The translations under genes and the position numbers were made by a program. This document shows, one piece after another, positions 44,226 through 57,145 of a stretch of DNA of 64,000 bases. The stretch is from Dichotomocladium elegans. Taxonomy: Eukaryota > Mucoromycota > Mucoromycetes > Mucorales > Lichtheimiaceae. How positions within the stretch are numbered: position 1 is the first letter of the stretch; each line of letters begins with the position of its first letter. The notes beneath the pieces were generated by a model. It saw only the letters and a list, made by a program, of their open reading frames with translations, made no database searches and was not told the DNA's origin. The stretch spans positions 496,001 through 560,000 of the forward strand of contig JAIXMN010000023.1 of NCBI GenBank assembly GCA_025716815.1, in the 5' to 3' direction.

Positions 44226-47085
44226 TTAAGAAGAGAGAAGAGGAGAGAGAGAAAAGGGAAAGGACGATGAGGGAATAATATAAGAATATAAAAGAAAGAA
44301 TGAGGTCGGCACTGTCGACTGTTGTGAGGAGGGGTGGAGCGAGTGAAAACGAAAAGGACTGGAGCGGCTCGAATATTATTACGTGTGCGAGCGAGAGAGG
44401 GATGGTATCTTTTGGTGATCCTCAGTGCAAATGGGGATCCTGGATTGGACTCGAAGAAAAAAAGCACTGTTACTCCAACAAGGGACAAGGTACAGAGCCG
44501 GTTATATTCGCGGGGAGCGTTTTTTTTTGGGGGGGAAGAGAGGAAAGAGTTATGGGCGTGATGGAGATGAGTGAAAAGCGTGAGCGTGAGTATTTTGTGT
44601 GAGTCCTGACTACGCGTTGAGCAACAGAAAAAAAGTCCGATATTGTGTAAATGTCGCTATTCTCTTCCAACATCCTACTGTTTCCCTTTGATCCCTCTCC
44701 CGCGCTGTCCTCGTCCGAGAAATCAAGTCGACAATGCCATGACTGGATAGATCGTCAAAATGCATTTTATAAAATTTCCACAACCCCCGTAACCAGAAGC
44801 TAAGCTGACAGATCGTGTCTCGTCCATATATCCGCCCACTCGGCAGTACAAAACCGTCTGATGGAAACCACCCAATCCGCGCGACTTGAATACCACCCCT
44901 CCTTCATTATGCTTACGCTCAGACGCTTTGTCTTATCGAAGTTTTCCAAGAGACCTTGTCTGTACAACGGAATTCTCGCAGACTGAAAAAGAAGTACGAT
45001 TGGCAACCATATCTCGTGATGATATAAAGCACTCGTACATTGTCGCTCCCACAATTTCTTCCCTGTGCTTCTGTTTGAACTCACTGCGCTCAAGGTAAGA
45101 TTGGAAAGAGGGCTTCGTTGCATTAGCATCACAGATCACACCCAATCTGGGTCCTGCCTAGGTACCGTGACCCAGATGGCCTCATTCCTTTGTGTTACTC
45201 ATCGGACAGGAATCATCGGTCAAGCATGTATGTCCACCGATAGAAACAACGATGGTTTCACGAATTCTCAAGGATGAAGGGGTTGTATGCTGCTCACTAT
45301 TTTTTTAAGAAAAAAAACGTGTTTAATATGTCTACACTGCAGCACTAATTTCATGGTGTCAAATCAACCATATATCTTCTGGGGCACACCATCTTTCTAC
45401 TCCCTTCACTCGATATACGGTTACATTATCAAGGTTCTCATCTCATACCGGAGGAGGGGGGTAATTGTATATAAACTGAGAGAGAGAAAAAGATAAATAA
45501 CATAAAGTGCATAATGGATCCAATAAAATGAGACGCATTTTTGCAACATAGCACACATTGACATTCCTTTTTTGGAAAACAACCTTATCATCAGGGAAGG
45601 AAAGAGAAGGGGAAGCTTCGGGAATGTATTCGGAGAGACCACGAGACGACAGCCTCCATTTGGGCTCGAACACAATGTCAATCATTTTTACGTCTTTCAT
45701 CTCTTGCTCTTTGCGCCTTCATTTTCTCCTTCTATGGCTGCTCTTCGGAGTGAGACAGACGAAAGTTTTGAATATTCAAAGAAGAAATGCTGTGTGTCGG
45801 CCGCACTGATTTGGGCAGAGTTGCATGATAACAGGATAACGTAGATCCATTCGGACTATTCGCACCAGACTCTTTACTTAATATGTTGAAGAGAACTAGC
45901 GGGTACACACAGTACCTTACTAAACTTACCAGGGCTGGGAACGAAGGCTTTGGTCATTCGTCATCCCTTGTGTGGTCCGAGCACTGATACTGCAGTGTTT
46001 CAATCACCAATGTAGGTTGTCGTACAGGATCAAGTGAATCAAGCTACTTTGGCCTTGGTTGCCATCACGAAATTTTCTACCATAAATTACGAGCTCCACT
46101 TCGATCGCTGACGAAGTTACGGTTACTCACCATCATCCAAGAAAAATAGAACACGCCATTAACACACCCCAAGGTATATCAGTAATCTTCAGGCATATGT
46201 ACAACTGTAGTGCAAATTTTATTTGATGCATTGGACACGGATGCTCTCGCATGCACATGCATACGATGTACAATATATACCCGTCAGGAACTTTGAGGCT
46301 TCCTTGAAGTTTAGGTGTGTACAAATCGCAAGTAGGTGAGGTTGCTGGTTTCCAGTGTACAGCTTGCTCCTAGAGATGATTGCTTTTCGTAGGTTGCTAG
46401 GCTCTCACTTCATCTGGCATAGGTGCGCATCATCCACGATCAGCTATGTCGAAAGATCTATCCCGGTGGCAAGACGATACTGGCTACTTTATGTGATTAA
46501 TTTTCGCCACATCCTGCGCCCTCCAGAAGCGACGGTTTCCGTATAAAATGATCAAACTCTGGAGTCCAAACACTATACGAACTCTCGCGGACGTGTAGAT
46601 CCAAGAAATTAAAATAAAAAAGACGCCATATTCATGCCGTCACCTACTCAAAACAAACCGCTTCCTATAAGATAATTGCCATATTTAAAGGACTACAAAA
46701 CAGAGTACATAGCATGGGCAGTTCAAAAGAGAAAGAGAGGGGCAAAGTCCGGTCATCCAACATTCCCTTTTGCTGGGTGGTTTATCTTCAACCAGGCACT
46801 GTGCCCAAAAAGGTTCAAGATCAGGCCGAATTCCCTAAACCTGAATGAGTGTTCTACGTACTCTGCTATCTCCGTACAAAGAGAGTTGTTCTATGTACGT
46901 AGGTCAACATATTGATCAACGGCAATCTTCAGCAAATGGCCAAAGCAAACCTTCAGCAGACAACAATTATTCCCTCATATACAAGGATCCCATCAGCTCT
47001 AAATACTCCGTCAACCTCCTTAACGTTAATCAAAAACACTGTTCACATCAGCGATAGCTGTGCACATTTCTAACTCCCTTTTTTA

Positions 47086-47843
47086 TGACAATAGACTAAG
47101 TGATTACGGCAGCATTACCCGATGGACGATGCAGTTAAAAAGAGTAAAGATCGTGCGGGAGTGTGAAAATAAGGTGCCTGCGTTTTATTTTCGAGCATGC
47201 TTTAATGTCATTGGACTAGTCACTTTCCTGCTTGTATTGTTCACAGGGTTCCGTTGAAAATTTTAACGCTCCAACCGTATGGCATCACAGCTGACGCAAC
47301 CATGGGCTTATCGAGAAAGTCAAAGTATCTTCCAATGGATATACCGGCTACCTTCACCAACTATATTACGCTTCCATTTTTTCTGAGATGAAGCAACCTG
47401 AAAGCAGAAAAGAAGTAGGCAACGATGCCGGCAGCCATTCCGAAGCGGCGATTGAATCCGTCGACGCATGACCCTTACTGCTTTTGGAAAGGTTATCTCG
47501 TCGCATACACGCGGTTGCTTCATTTGTTCTTTCATTGCTTCATCTCAGAAAAAAGGAAGCGTATCATAGTTGGTGAAGGTATCCGGTGTATCCCTTGGGG
47601 GATACTTCACCTTTCTCGATAGGCGCACGGTTGGATTAGGCGTGATGCCATACGGCTGGAACATTAATTTTCAGCAGCACCGCGTGAACAAAACAAGTAG
47701 AAAAGTTGTTAATCCAATGACGTTAAAGCATGCCGAAATAAAAAGTGCACATCCCTGTTTTCACACGTCCCCCACGCTTCTTCACTCTTCTTTACCTACA
47801 TCGTCCATTTGGTAATGCTGCTTTAAGCGCTTGGTCCATTGTC
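47086..47843. repeat. Large imperfect palindrome (fold-back structure)
   Basis: The left arm (47086-about 47399) and the right arm (about 47513-47843) are inverted copies. Paired landmarks: GCAGCATTACC with the complement of ggtaatgctgc, GCATGCTTTAA with ttaaagcatgc, CCGTATGGCATCAC with gtgatgccatacgg, TACCTTCACCAACTAT with atagttggtgaaggta, TTTCTGAGATGAAGCAA with ttgcttcatctcagaaa. Arms are about 310-330 bases with visible substitutions and small indels; the spacer is about 115 bases. No target-site duplication was seen. It could be a fold-back/MITE-like element or an inverted duplication. Confidence 0.85.
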
Positions 47844-48000
47844 GCAATTTGAGCGACCCATGCAATAAACCCCTCTCCATTGTGCGTGATGGCGGCAACA
47901 AGAACAGATCCAAAGGAGCCACCGTCTCTCCTGTCGCGGATGGTATTGACCAGGCTTAAAACGCAGCAGCCTTTTTCTTTCTGGAAGCAACCCTCTCCCT

Positions 48001-48137
48001 CTTGGAGACAAGACCATCCTCTGCTTGGAGACAAGACCATCCTCTGCTTGGAGACAAGACCATCCTCTGCCTGGAAACAAGACCATCCTTCTCTCGGAAA
48101 CAAGGCCATCGTCTCTGTGGAAGCAAGACTCTCTCCT
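48001..48137. repeat. 23-bp minisatellite
   Basis: Three perfect 23-base units at 48001-48023, 48024-48046 and 48047-48069 (core ggagacaagaccatcctc), followed by three diverged units to about 48137 and a half unit upstream near 47982. The period is not a multiple of three, so successive units are read in different frames on the minus strand (AEDGLVSK, QRMVLSPS, RGWSCLQ). Confidence 0.9.
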
Positions 48138-51100
48138 GCTTTATAGCAGTACTGCACTCTAGCGGCCTGCTCTTCTTTTTATTGAGTGCCACATGAGAGG
48201 CTATCTGGACGCAGCCAACGAGTAGCTGTATACCTGCTGGGCGGCGAACCGCAAGCCATAGGCTAGACGCTTGTCGTGGCAGCAGGTTCCTGCAGTGAAA
48301 GTTCATGCTATCAGCCAGGTTCCTTTCATGTCTGGGATCGCCACGTCATATAGATCCCATCCATTCCGATGAAAGCCATCTCAGGAAAATACACTCCAGC
48401 ATCTCCTTAGTCATCTTTACGATTTCAGATCCAGTGTATCAATATCAAGCTAACTATGTTACTGCCTTTCTGAACTTGAGTTATTTGGGCTTTCCGTACC
48501 ATACCGTGGACGCTTTACTTGTGTACGTCTGTGGGAATACATGTGCGAGCTTGATGTTGATTGGTATCTATTGGGTATCTTGGTGAAATATACTTTTTAC
48601 TCGGTGTTATGTCAAGTACTGTAGCTACTTATGCTTCAGATGAGGTGCATACGCCTAGCTTTTTATTTTTCTTGATGACATCCCTTATTTGTTCGGGACA
48701 TATCAAGACCTGGAGCGACCGTATTAATCTCCTTACGCTCGAGCGTTTCTGTTACTATCCAGCGTCATTGATATCTAGGGTATAGTAGTTCCGAGGCAAG
48801 CTATTTCCTGTGGATATCGCTCACTCGGGGTATGCGCGAATGTATAACGCTTATTTGTGGAAATGGTATCGTAGCCACAAAGGCCTTGTACGAGCTGATT
48901 TCAATGGAGACGACCTCTTTGTCAGGTATCTATAGCATATGGATTCGAGGATATAAAGAGGTATATCTTGACCAACACTTATTTATTGCTATTGCAAGAT
49001 GTGACATTGGAATATAAAGGTCAACAAAAGCACTGTGATCAGCAGATCTGCTCACGATAGTGGTGCGCAAGAAGTGAGTACAACCGGATTTGCCGATACT
49101 GTATCATTGGCACTCTTGCTGCTTGACAACGGTATTATGAGCATCTTATTTCATTTGTGTACGCCAGACAAATGTTTCTAGACGGATGATACAGCATTCC
49201 ATGTTTGCAAAAATTGAACTTTATGAATTTACAACGCTACTGTTACTGCACATTTTTAACAAGAGCACAACCCATGGTTTCGGAGATATTGATGAGAAAG
49301 ACGCGACTAGAGTATTTGGAAAAGTGTTAATGATGCCAGGAATATGAACGATATGGAATTCATAGTTACACGATCTGTCAAACTAGTTTATTATCATCGG
49401 AGTAGGCAGCTGATGAAGTATAAAATAATGTTAAAGCACGATGCTCAGTATACCGAATGAAGTCATGGCCCATAAATACGTGGGAAGCTTAGAAGTTGAA
49501 CAGAGCCCTCGGTGTTGTTCAGCATACGCCGCCATGAAAACCAACGTAACGATACTTATTGTTCAAAAGGACGCGAGACGGATATTTTATAATAAAGGAG
49601 CTTTATTAATGCAGCAGACTGGATGAGCTGAACTGGTTAGCAACAGGATAAACTTCGATGCACCACTGGAAAACGGGTTAATGATGCTAATGATGCCAAG
49701 AGCGGCACGGCTGTAAAGTATGAGACGACTTGCAATCAGGACATATTGATCCAAAGGCGCATACATTTCAGACATGGATATATACATAGCTACAGCAACC
49801 AGGAGCAATACCAGAAAGAACAGCAGAAGCAATAAACGAAAATTTCGAAGTGGGAACAGACAATGCTAAATAGCATAAGGCATTTACAATTTGATCGGCA
49901 CAGTGCTAGAGACAGAAACACCACCCGAAACAACGAAGAAGAAGGCTTCATTACACGACTTCTCTGGGGGCAGGATATGGCATCGGACGCAAATTGGTAG
50001 TGCTCTTCCGAAGTGTAGTGCCCTTTGCTGTGCAGACGGCGGAATTTCGATGCAATGATTGTTTATGCTTCAGAACAGCGACAGAACTAGGATGCAAGAT
50101 ATGAGAGTTACGAGTGGACTCCTGGTACGGTTACTTCCTTGCTGTGCGCCTACAGAAATGACGCTCGAATACACACTGCGCCCCATAACAGCCGCCTGTT
50201 CGATAATCGGGCGCATTTCGACTGGGACTTTCACATGGCCAATCGTCACATGTTGGCCAGTAATGCTTTGATGAAGATGGCGGTGGTTGTTATATCGTTT
50301 GTCAGGCCGACTTCATGGCCCAACCTGATTGAACCGGTCGATGAATGTGCAGCGATTCCCGCTATTTCTGCACGCTTGCGCTCGGTGTCCTGCGCGCTGT
50401 ACAGACAAATGATTAAGGCTCGCATTTTGGATCACGGAAAGTGGGGATATGTCTTCAGATTGACACCGAACTAGTGCCGTTGCTCTGGCGAGAGCATGAG
50501 CGGAATGAACAAGGAGAGACTTCATCAATGTTATATTGCCAGGAGGCAATGGCTTCCTCGAAGGAACTCAGATATTTGTCGATGTTACACCGAAGACGGT
50601 CCTCTTGGTGGGAGAGCGTGGGCGTTTTCTGCCCACTGGAGTGCAGATAAGGCTGTGGGCACTCAGACTAGAGCGTGCAGGTTGGTTTTTTCCTGCTCGT
50701 GGTTCGCCAAGTTGAGCAGTCCAAAGTCATGAGCAACGGTATCAAACTCCTGGCGGATGGGTTGCCCGTCCTCAAGTATGTATCCCAAGGCCGATTGGCC
50801 TGCGAACGAAGCAGGGCGAGTGGTGGGCGTTCGGATCGCATTCTTCAAATGATCTGAAGGAGAGATCCTGGAGGCCGACACGAAGCCGTCAATGATGAGG
50901 CCGATCTTTGTGTGCGCTGGACAATTGGGACGATAGAATGCGCCGCCATTCGGACTGTGGTCGCCGGGTTTGCCCTGAGGGGAAGCAGAAACGTAGGTAC
51001 ATTTCGCAAAGTTGTCTTTGTCCAAATATCGAGCCTATTTATAGGAATTCTTATCAAAACGGTCACTCTGGAGAGATTGAATGTGCGGTAATCATGAAAC

Positions 51101-52481
51101 GAAGTAATGATTCACCCAATATAATTCAGTTGAAGGCAGTGTAAACAAGTAGCTTTTAAAAGTAACCAAATACGCATACATATGGCTAGGAATAGTTCGC
51201 GACGAGAATGCGCCTGTGCATCCCCGGACTTCAGTGAATTCATTCTAATAATGAGTTAGCATGCCTGAGGGAGCCAGATTACTGTCAAGCATTACAAAAT
51301 ACAGTACGCCGAGTATGGGAAATCCGTAAAGGAATATTAATTCGAGAATCTAGAATGTCAAATACCACAGTGCCTCGTTGTAGCTCAGATGTCATCCTTG
51401 TACTTTATCAACCTATGATATTTGCCGGTCGTCCTCGTTGCTTACATACGTTCAATATTTTAGCAACTGGAAGCGAGACTGCTGACCGTGTGGATATAGT
51501 TGGAATCATGGGTCCACACAGCCCATCAATTTCCCCCAGTCGTGTTATCTGGCGAATATCGTAGGCAACATCTACTAAATATGATGGATCGAGTCTCGTG
51601 ACATTGAATACAGTCTTGCTATGACACTATAGGTGTCCAGGAAGCATGTATCTGGCAATGAGTCACTGCCGTTGTCGAGTTGTTCCGTGAGACGCTGTAG
51701 GCAACTGTCAACGGCTTCTTTGTCGGACAATAATTTCCCTCCGAAGCCTTCTGGTGCCTGGCAGGAATATACAGGTCATGTGGGATGGGTATACAGCTGA
51801 GGCAAATTCTCAGATCTCGCTCCTCAGCCAGCTTACGCAGCTATCATCCTCCGTTTTCCGTACGAAGCGTATGGTTTTCACTCGATCATTTTCAGACAGC
51901 AATGAATTTATTTGTTTTCTACCAGGGCGCATTGTCGCCATTGTTATCAGATGAAAGGTCATGATTTCTACGGTATAAATAACGAAGTTTCTCAGCGAAA
52001 GGCTTTGTTCATCCAGTGCATCATCACCTTCGCTTCCATGGACTTGACCGGTATGAACCTCAATAACCAATCTGAACTGTACGCAAGGTAACGTGGAGGC
52101 GAGAATACATACATGGATACCATTTTGCTCCTTTCATTCTTTCTCTCTGCCGCATCTGGCATCTTTTCCTCTGCTTCGTGCGCCCGCTCCAGTAGTTTCC
52201 TTCCACTCCCCTCATAGGTCTCTTTTTCGTGTCGCCGCTGCCCTTCTTCTTCTTCTTTGATCCGTCGGCCCTTGATATCACCGCGTCAGCCATGCTATTT
52301 GCTCGTCGGAGGCGAGTTCCAACATACAGTGGAAGTTTGTACGATGTGGCCTCATGCGCGGGGAATTCTCTTCCGCTGGTGACTGTGGCAAAAGTCAGCC
52401 TCATTGGGATTGATCTGGGAGTTTTGGTACCTTTTCCCCCCTCACCTCCACGTTCGTTCTTGTAGTCAAACTCACACAGCA

Positions 52482-54679
52482 ATGAGCAAGCGCCGGTTAC
52501 AAGACGGACGTTGTGCTTCTAAAAAGCTAAAACGAAGATTTCCCTGTGTTTCAAAGAGTGAAACGGCTGATTACGAAGACACAGGCTGTTGCTGTACGAG
52601 CATCTGTTCTTCACAAGTCGATCTTCCATCGCAAGCACAGGAATGCTGCATGGGAAGGCCAATCACTGTTGATCGTGCTAGTGCTGTCGCTAAAATCGAT
52701 GCCTTGCTGCTTTCAGCTAATGACGATCGACACGCCCTTGCAAAGCGACTGAGCGATCGAGCTCAAGCACGTTTTAAGAGAGGACGTATGTCCGAGGCGT
52801 TTAAGGATGCGCTGAGTATCATACAAGTAATGCCAAATCTCCCAGTTGGCTATATTGTTGCCGGACGATTTTATTCCATGCTTGAACGGCGGTTCGATGC
52901 GATTGACGTGTGCTATCGTGGTCTGGCTCAAGTTCCGCTCGGTGAACCCGGATATCATGAACTAGTGATTGCTTTGGCGGAATACACGACCAAGCTCAAC
53001 AAGATCAGAACCAAGATCAAGATCGATCCCATTGGAAAACTTCCTGCGGACTTACTAGTGTCTATATGCCAGTTGCTCAGCCTTGAGGACAGAATCGCCT
53101 GGACAAAAGCATCAAGTGCTTGGAGAGAAGGATTATTCCAATGTGACGCACTATGGTCTTGCTTTGCAATGGACAACGCAGACCCGCGCTGGGATATATT
53201 TAGTGCAGTGTACATGCAAATCAAGGACTTGACGATTGGTGCATTTCGAAGGATTCCAGCAATAAGACTTTTCAATAAGATGGATATGAAAGCCACTTTT
53301 AAACATCTCCAATCATTAAGGATCTTTGGTAAGTTCCATATGTTGTTGTTTCTTGAAGTTGGATGAAGTAACAAAGAATGGCTTTCGAAGGATGCCAGGC
53401 CCCCAAAGAGCTTCTTTGCATTGCCCTTCGCCATATGCGGCAACTCACTGCTTTCTCAATCACCAGCCCTAATGTTTCAATTGTTGACATTCTCCAGAAC
53501 TGTTCCACACTGAAAGCTTTGACTTTTATCGAAACTTCGAATCACCCCAAAGTGGAATTGTGTAACCACGCAAATCTTCCCCATTTTCTTCCCCTTGAAT
53601 CGCTTACGGTCATCTACCCTCAATTGTCTCCGACCTTGCTTCTTGCTCGAGTTCTCCGGCGTTGTCATAATTTGCGGAACTTCTTCAGCAATAGCGATAT
53701 CAGGAACACGCTTGAAGAGCCGTGCTATAGTCATCTGCGAGAGCTTTATACTCTGGTATACCTAACGGAAAAAACAATGCAAGTTGTCATACGCGAGAGC
53801 TGCCGAAAAACCGCGAATGTCATGCCAGCCGAAGAAGACTTTCTTGATTATACGAAGGCACTTGAGCGACAGCTGGGAGACTTGTATCGAGCTCATCCTG
53901 TTGTAAAATCCGGGACAGAGTCGTTCATAATCGAACAACGATGCTGTGCGCAGAATCTCAGAGCGCTTGACATAGCAGATACATTCTTCAAAGTTCTTGA
54001 ATTTGATCATCTTCTCATGGTGGATTACACTGCACCATTTACAGAGGATCACCAGCATTTCGCAACGTTCATACGAAATCAACCGAGCTTACGGTCACTT
54101 CGGACAGTAAATGGCAATATTCTGGCAGACCCCATCGTGCTGTCGTCTTTATCTGCATCCGCCTATCTTGAGAGAATTATGCTCGAGGAAGCTTTTATAG
54201 AAGAGAAGACATTTGCTATGTTTACGCGCCACCAAGAAAGCCTCGGGGACAGGTCACCGTTGCAATATCTAGGCTTTTACGGTGTTTTTGGAATCAATGA
54301 CGGGGTCATTCAATCGATTGCGGCTCTACCATATCTTCGATCATTCACCCTGCAAGCACAGAACGCATCCTTCACTGCCCATGGGCTGAGTCATTTTGCC
54401 GATAAACTTGCGTCTAGCTACCGTCTTGAGAGGTTGGCTCTCTTGAATGTCAGCTGCTTGGACAACGATATTGTTGCGAAACTTGCGAAGGTCCATCCCC
54501 TGCTGAGTCTGATGATCTGCAATCCTGGGACTTCCTTGACCGGTCAAGGTGTTGTGCGTCTATCAATGAACTCTAGAAACTTGAACGAAGTCAGGTTAAT
54601 ACGCTGCCCAGGTGTATCTATCTCTAATCTCTCTGAGATAATGACGCTTTACAATGTCGATGTATCTATTCACCATTAA
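52482..54679 (+). CDS. F-box protein with TPR-like N-part and leucine-rich C-part (two exons)
   Basis: Probable substrate receptor of an SCF ubiquitin ligase. Exons 52482-53328 and 53391-54679; 711 residues. Seen: a basic N-terminus with a possible nuclear signal (KKLKRRF), a cysteine-rich patch, a helical TPR-like segment (about 85-165, with RAQARFKRGRMSEAFKDALS), the F-box (about 184-222: GKLPADLLVSICQLLSLEDR, then WTKASSAWREGL), and about 480 residues of irregular leucine-rich repeats ending with SISNLSEIMTLYNVDVSIHH. The architecture resembles fission yeast Pof3-like proteins and is common in Mucorales. The intron is 62 nt (TTTG|GTAAGT to TCGAAG|GATG), fixed by frame. Lower G/C at third positions than the genes at 36-39 kb. 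Confidence 0.85.
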
Positions 54680-55130
54680 TAGTAGTAATAATAGTTATAG
54701 TCTTAATAATATCCATAGTAATAGTAGGTTATGTTTTCTATTGGCAGTCTACGGATGTGTAATTTTCCTGTTTACTGATACGAAATACGAAGTTTTATAG
54801 TTGCTTGGGAGTACAAAAAAGGAGAATATCTTCTATCATAGAAATACATTCTATATCTGTCATTTTTTGACAATGCACATGTGACACACCCACATGTTCA
54901 TTTTCTCTCCATTGTTGAATAAAGCAGCTCTTTCACTTATGCAAGCCAATCGCGAGAGTACATTTCCGCTGGTGACGGTGATTTCGTGACGGGGTGAAAA
55001 AAATGAGGCCTGGGGAAAAAGGCTTTTTTTTTTCGGAAATTCGAACAGAGAATAAAGCCTTCTTTATTAGCCCGACTCCCTCAAGGCTCTCTCGTGTCCT
55101 TCTTCTTCTTCTCTATCTTTCTTGTCTGCC
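54680..55130. other. Intergenic: F-box gene 3' side and GMP synthase promoter
   Basis: 450 bases. A run of ATA/GTAATA trinucleotide-like repeats follows the F-box stop (54678-54728). A CT-rich tract (55088-55128) runs up to the GMP synthase start, typical of fungal promoters of well-expressed genes. Confidence 0.5.
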
Positions 55131-56882
55131 ATGGCCACACCCCAAGAAAAGGTCACCCAGGTTAACCAGCTCTACGACACTGTCCTTATTTTGGACTTCG
55201 GATCTCAATATTCGCACTTGATCACCCGTCGTGTCCGTGAATTGGGCGTATATTGCGAACTTTTGCCATGCACTCAAAAGATGGCCGATCTTCACTTCAA
55301 GCCCAAGGGTATTATCCTCTCGGGTTCGCCATACTCTGTATACGATCAAGATGCCCCTCGCGTCGACCCTGCTGTCTTTGAAGCCGGTGTTCCGATCCTT
55401 GGTATCTGCTACGGTCTTCAGGAAATGACCAACTTCATGGGCGGCAAGGTCGAAGCCTGCAGCCATCGCGAGTATGGTCATGCGATGCTCACTGTCTCCA
55501 AGCACCCCGACCATCCCCACATGGACAAGCTTTTTGAAGGTTTGCATGGCGAAGTTCAGGTAAAAAATAAGCGCGCACGCGCGCGCAGCACCCCCCTTTC
55601 CCGATATGATGGATTTTACTAAAGGCCAGAGTACTAGGTGTGGATGAGTCACGGTGACCAGGTTTCCGCTGCCGCACCCGGCTTCAGTGTTATTGCCAAT
55701 ACCCGTACGGCTCCCTATGCTGCTGTCGCCCACGAGCAGAAGCCTTTCTATGGCATCCAGTTCCACCCTGAGGTTACCCACACTGTCGATGGTCAGACTG
55801 TTCTCAAGAACTTTGTTATTGGCATCTGCGACTGCACTGCGTCCTGGACCATGGAGTCCTTTGTTGACAAGGAGATTGAACGCATCCGTAACATCGTTGG
55901 TCCTACCGGCCGTGTTGTCGGTGCAGTCTCTGGTGGTGTTGACTCAACTGTCGCTGCCAAGTTGATGCATGAGGCTATTGGCGATCGGTAAGTTTTTGGT
56001 TTTTGCTAACAAGCAATTGGCGGGGCAATCCTAACGCGAACTTTCAGGTTCCATGCCATCCTCGTGGACAACGGTGTCATGCGTTTGAACGAGTGCCAGA
56101 ATGTCAAGAAGATGCTTGGTGACAAGATGGGTATCAACATCAAGGTCAGCGATGCGTCCGATCTCTTCCTCGGCCGTCTCAAGGGCGTCACAGACCCCGA
56201 GAAGAAGCGTAAGATCATTGGTAACACCTTCATTGAGGTCTTCGAGGCCGAGGCTGCCTTGATTGACAAGGAGTGCGGCGGCCAGATTGAGTATCTCTTG
56301 CAGGGTACGCTCTATCCCGATGTCATCGAGTCCATCTCGTTCAAGGGTCCCAGTGCGACCATTAAGACCCATCACAACGTTGGCGGTCTCTTGGAGGACA
56401 TGAAGCTTAAGTTGATTGAGCCCCTTCGTGAGCTTTTCAAGGACGAAGTCCGTGCCCTTGGCAAGATTTTGGGTCTTGATGACGAGCTTGTCTGGCGCCA
56501 CCCCTTCCCTGGCCCGGGCATTGCCATCCGCGTTCTTGGCGAGGTCACCAAAGAGCAGGTCGAGATTGCTCGTCTTGCTGACAACATCTATATTGAGGAG
56601 ATCAAGAAGAATGGCTACTACCGTCAGATCTCGCAGGCATACGCTGCCCTTCTTCCTGTCAAGGCTGTTGGTGTCATGGGTGACAAGCGCACCTACGAAC
56701 AGGTCATTGCTCTCCGTGCTGTGGAAACCAAGGACTTCATGACCGCCGATATCTTTGCCAGTGCAGAATGGTTCTTGTGCTTGAAGCGCATCTCGTCTAG
56801 AATCATCAACGAAGTCAAGGGCGTCAACCGTGTTGTGTACGATATCAGCTCCAAGCCCCCTGCCACTATTGAGTGGGAGTAA
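55131..56882 (+). CDS. GUA1: GMP synthase, glutamine-hydrolysing (three exons)
   Basis: Last step of guanine nucleotide synthesis: XMP + ATP + glutamine to GMP. Exons 55131-55559, 55638-55987, 56048-56882; 537 residues, near the yeast length (525). Class I amidotransferase domain: nucleophile Cys93 in GICYGLQEM, His186/Glu188 in [12 protein letters not shown]-pyrophosphatase domain with P-loop SGGVDST (about 241-247), then [56 protein letters not shown], and the canonical C-terminus with [17 protein letters not shown]. Start ATG in TCTGCCATGGCC. Strong codon bias points to high expression. The first intron holds an alternating GCGCGC run. Confidence 0.97.
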
Positions 56883-57145
56883 ATTTAATGCATTATCTTC
56901 TTCTCATTCTATCCCGTCTTATTCATTCTTTGTATGCATTTTTTCTTATTTTTTACATGTCGCTTTTTTTATATATTATTTTTTTCTTAAAGAGGAAAAA
57001 AAATAGAAAGACAACAAAGGTAGGGGATAAACTTGCTGCCTATTAGTCCTATTTTTGTTTTCTTGTTTTTTTTTTTAAAAAAAAAAGCATCAATATCACC
57101 ATAATAGAATCCTTCTTTAAGAAAAAAAAAAGCAGAATGAGTTTT

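Larger units (their letters stand above)
44226..52481. other. Gene desert, about 8.2 kb
   Basis: Frames on both strands rarely exceed 80-120 codons, lack motifs and show no joinable exons. It contains the palindrome and minisatellite described separately. Minus-strand frames at about 50300-51030 (for example NCPAHTKIGLIIDGF, GYILEDGQPIRQEFDTVAHD) look protein-like but are full of shifts and may be a decayed gene or element. The last few hundred bases must hold the promoter of the F-box gene. A T/C-rich tract at 52210-52260 encodes a Lys-run on the minus strand. Confidence 0.55.

Noticed and set aside
47998..48137. CRISPR-like array
   Set aside because: The repeats are directly adjacent with no unique spacers; it is a tandem minisatellite in a eukaryote.
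47792..48157. 121-codon minus-strand frame over the minisatellite
   Set aside because: Most of it is the 23-bp repeat read through changing frames; no start or domain support.
50139..51144. Overlapping frames of 60-120 codons on both strands
   Set aside because: They look protein-like in pieces but cannot be joined with splice sites, and I recognise no family.
52060..52482. 140-codon minus-strand frame with a lysine run, upstream of the F-box gene
   Set aside because: It has no recognisable domain and overlaps the probable promoter of the plus-strand gene; the Lys run comes from a CTT tract.
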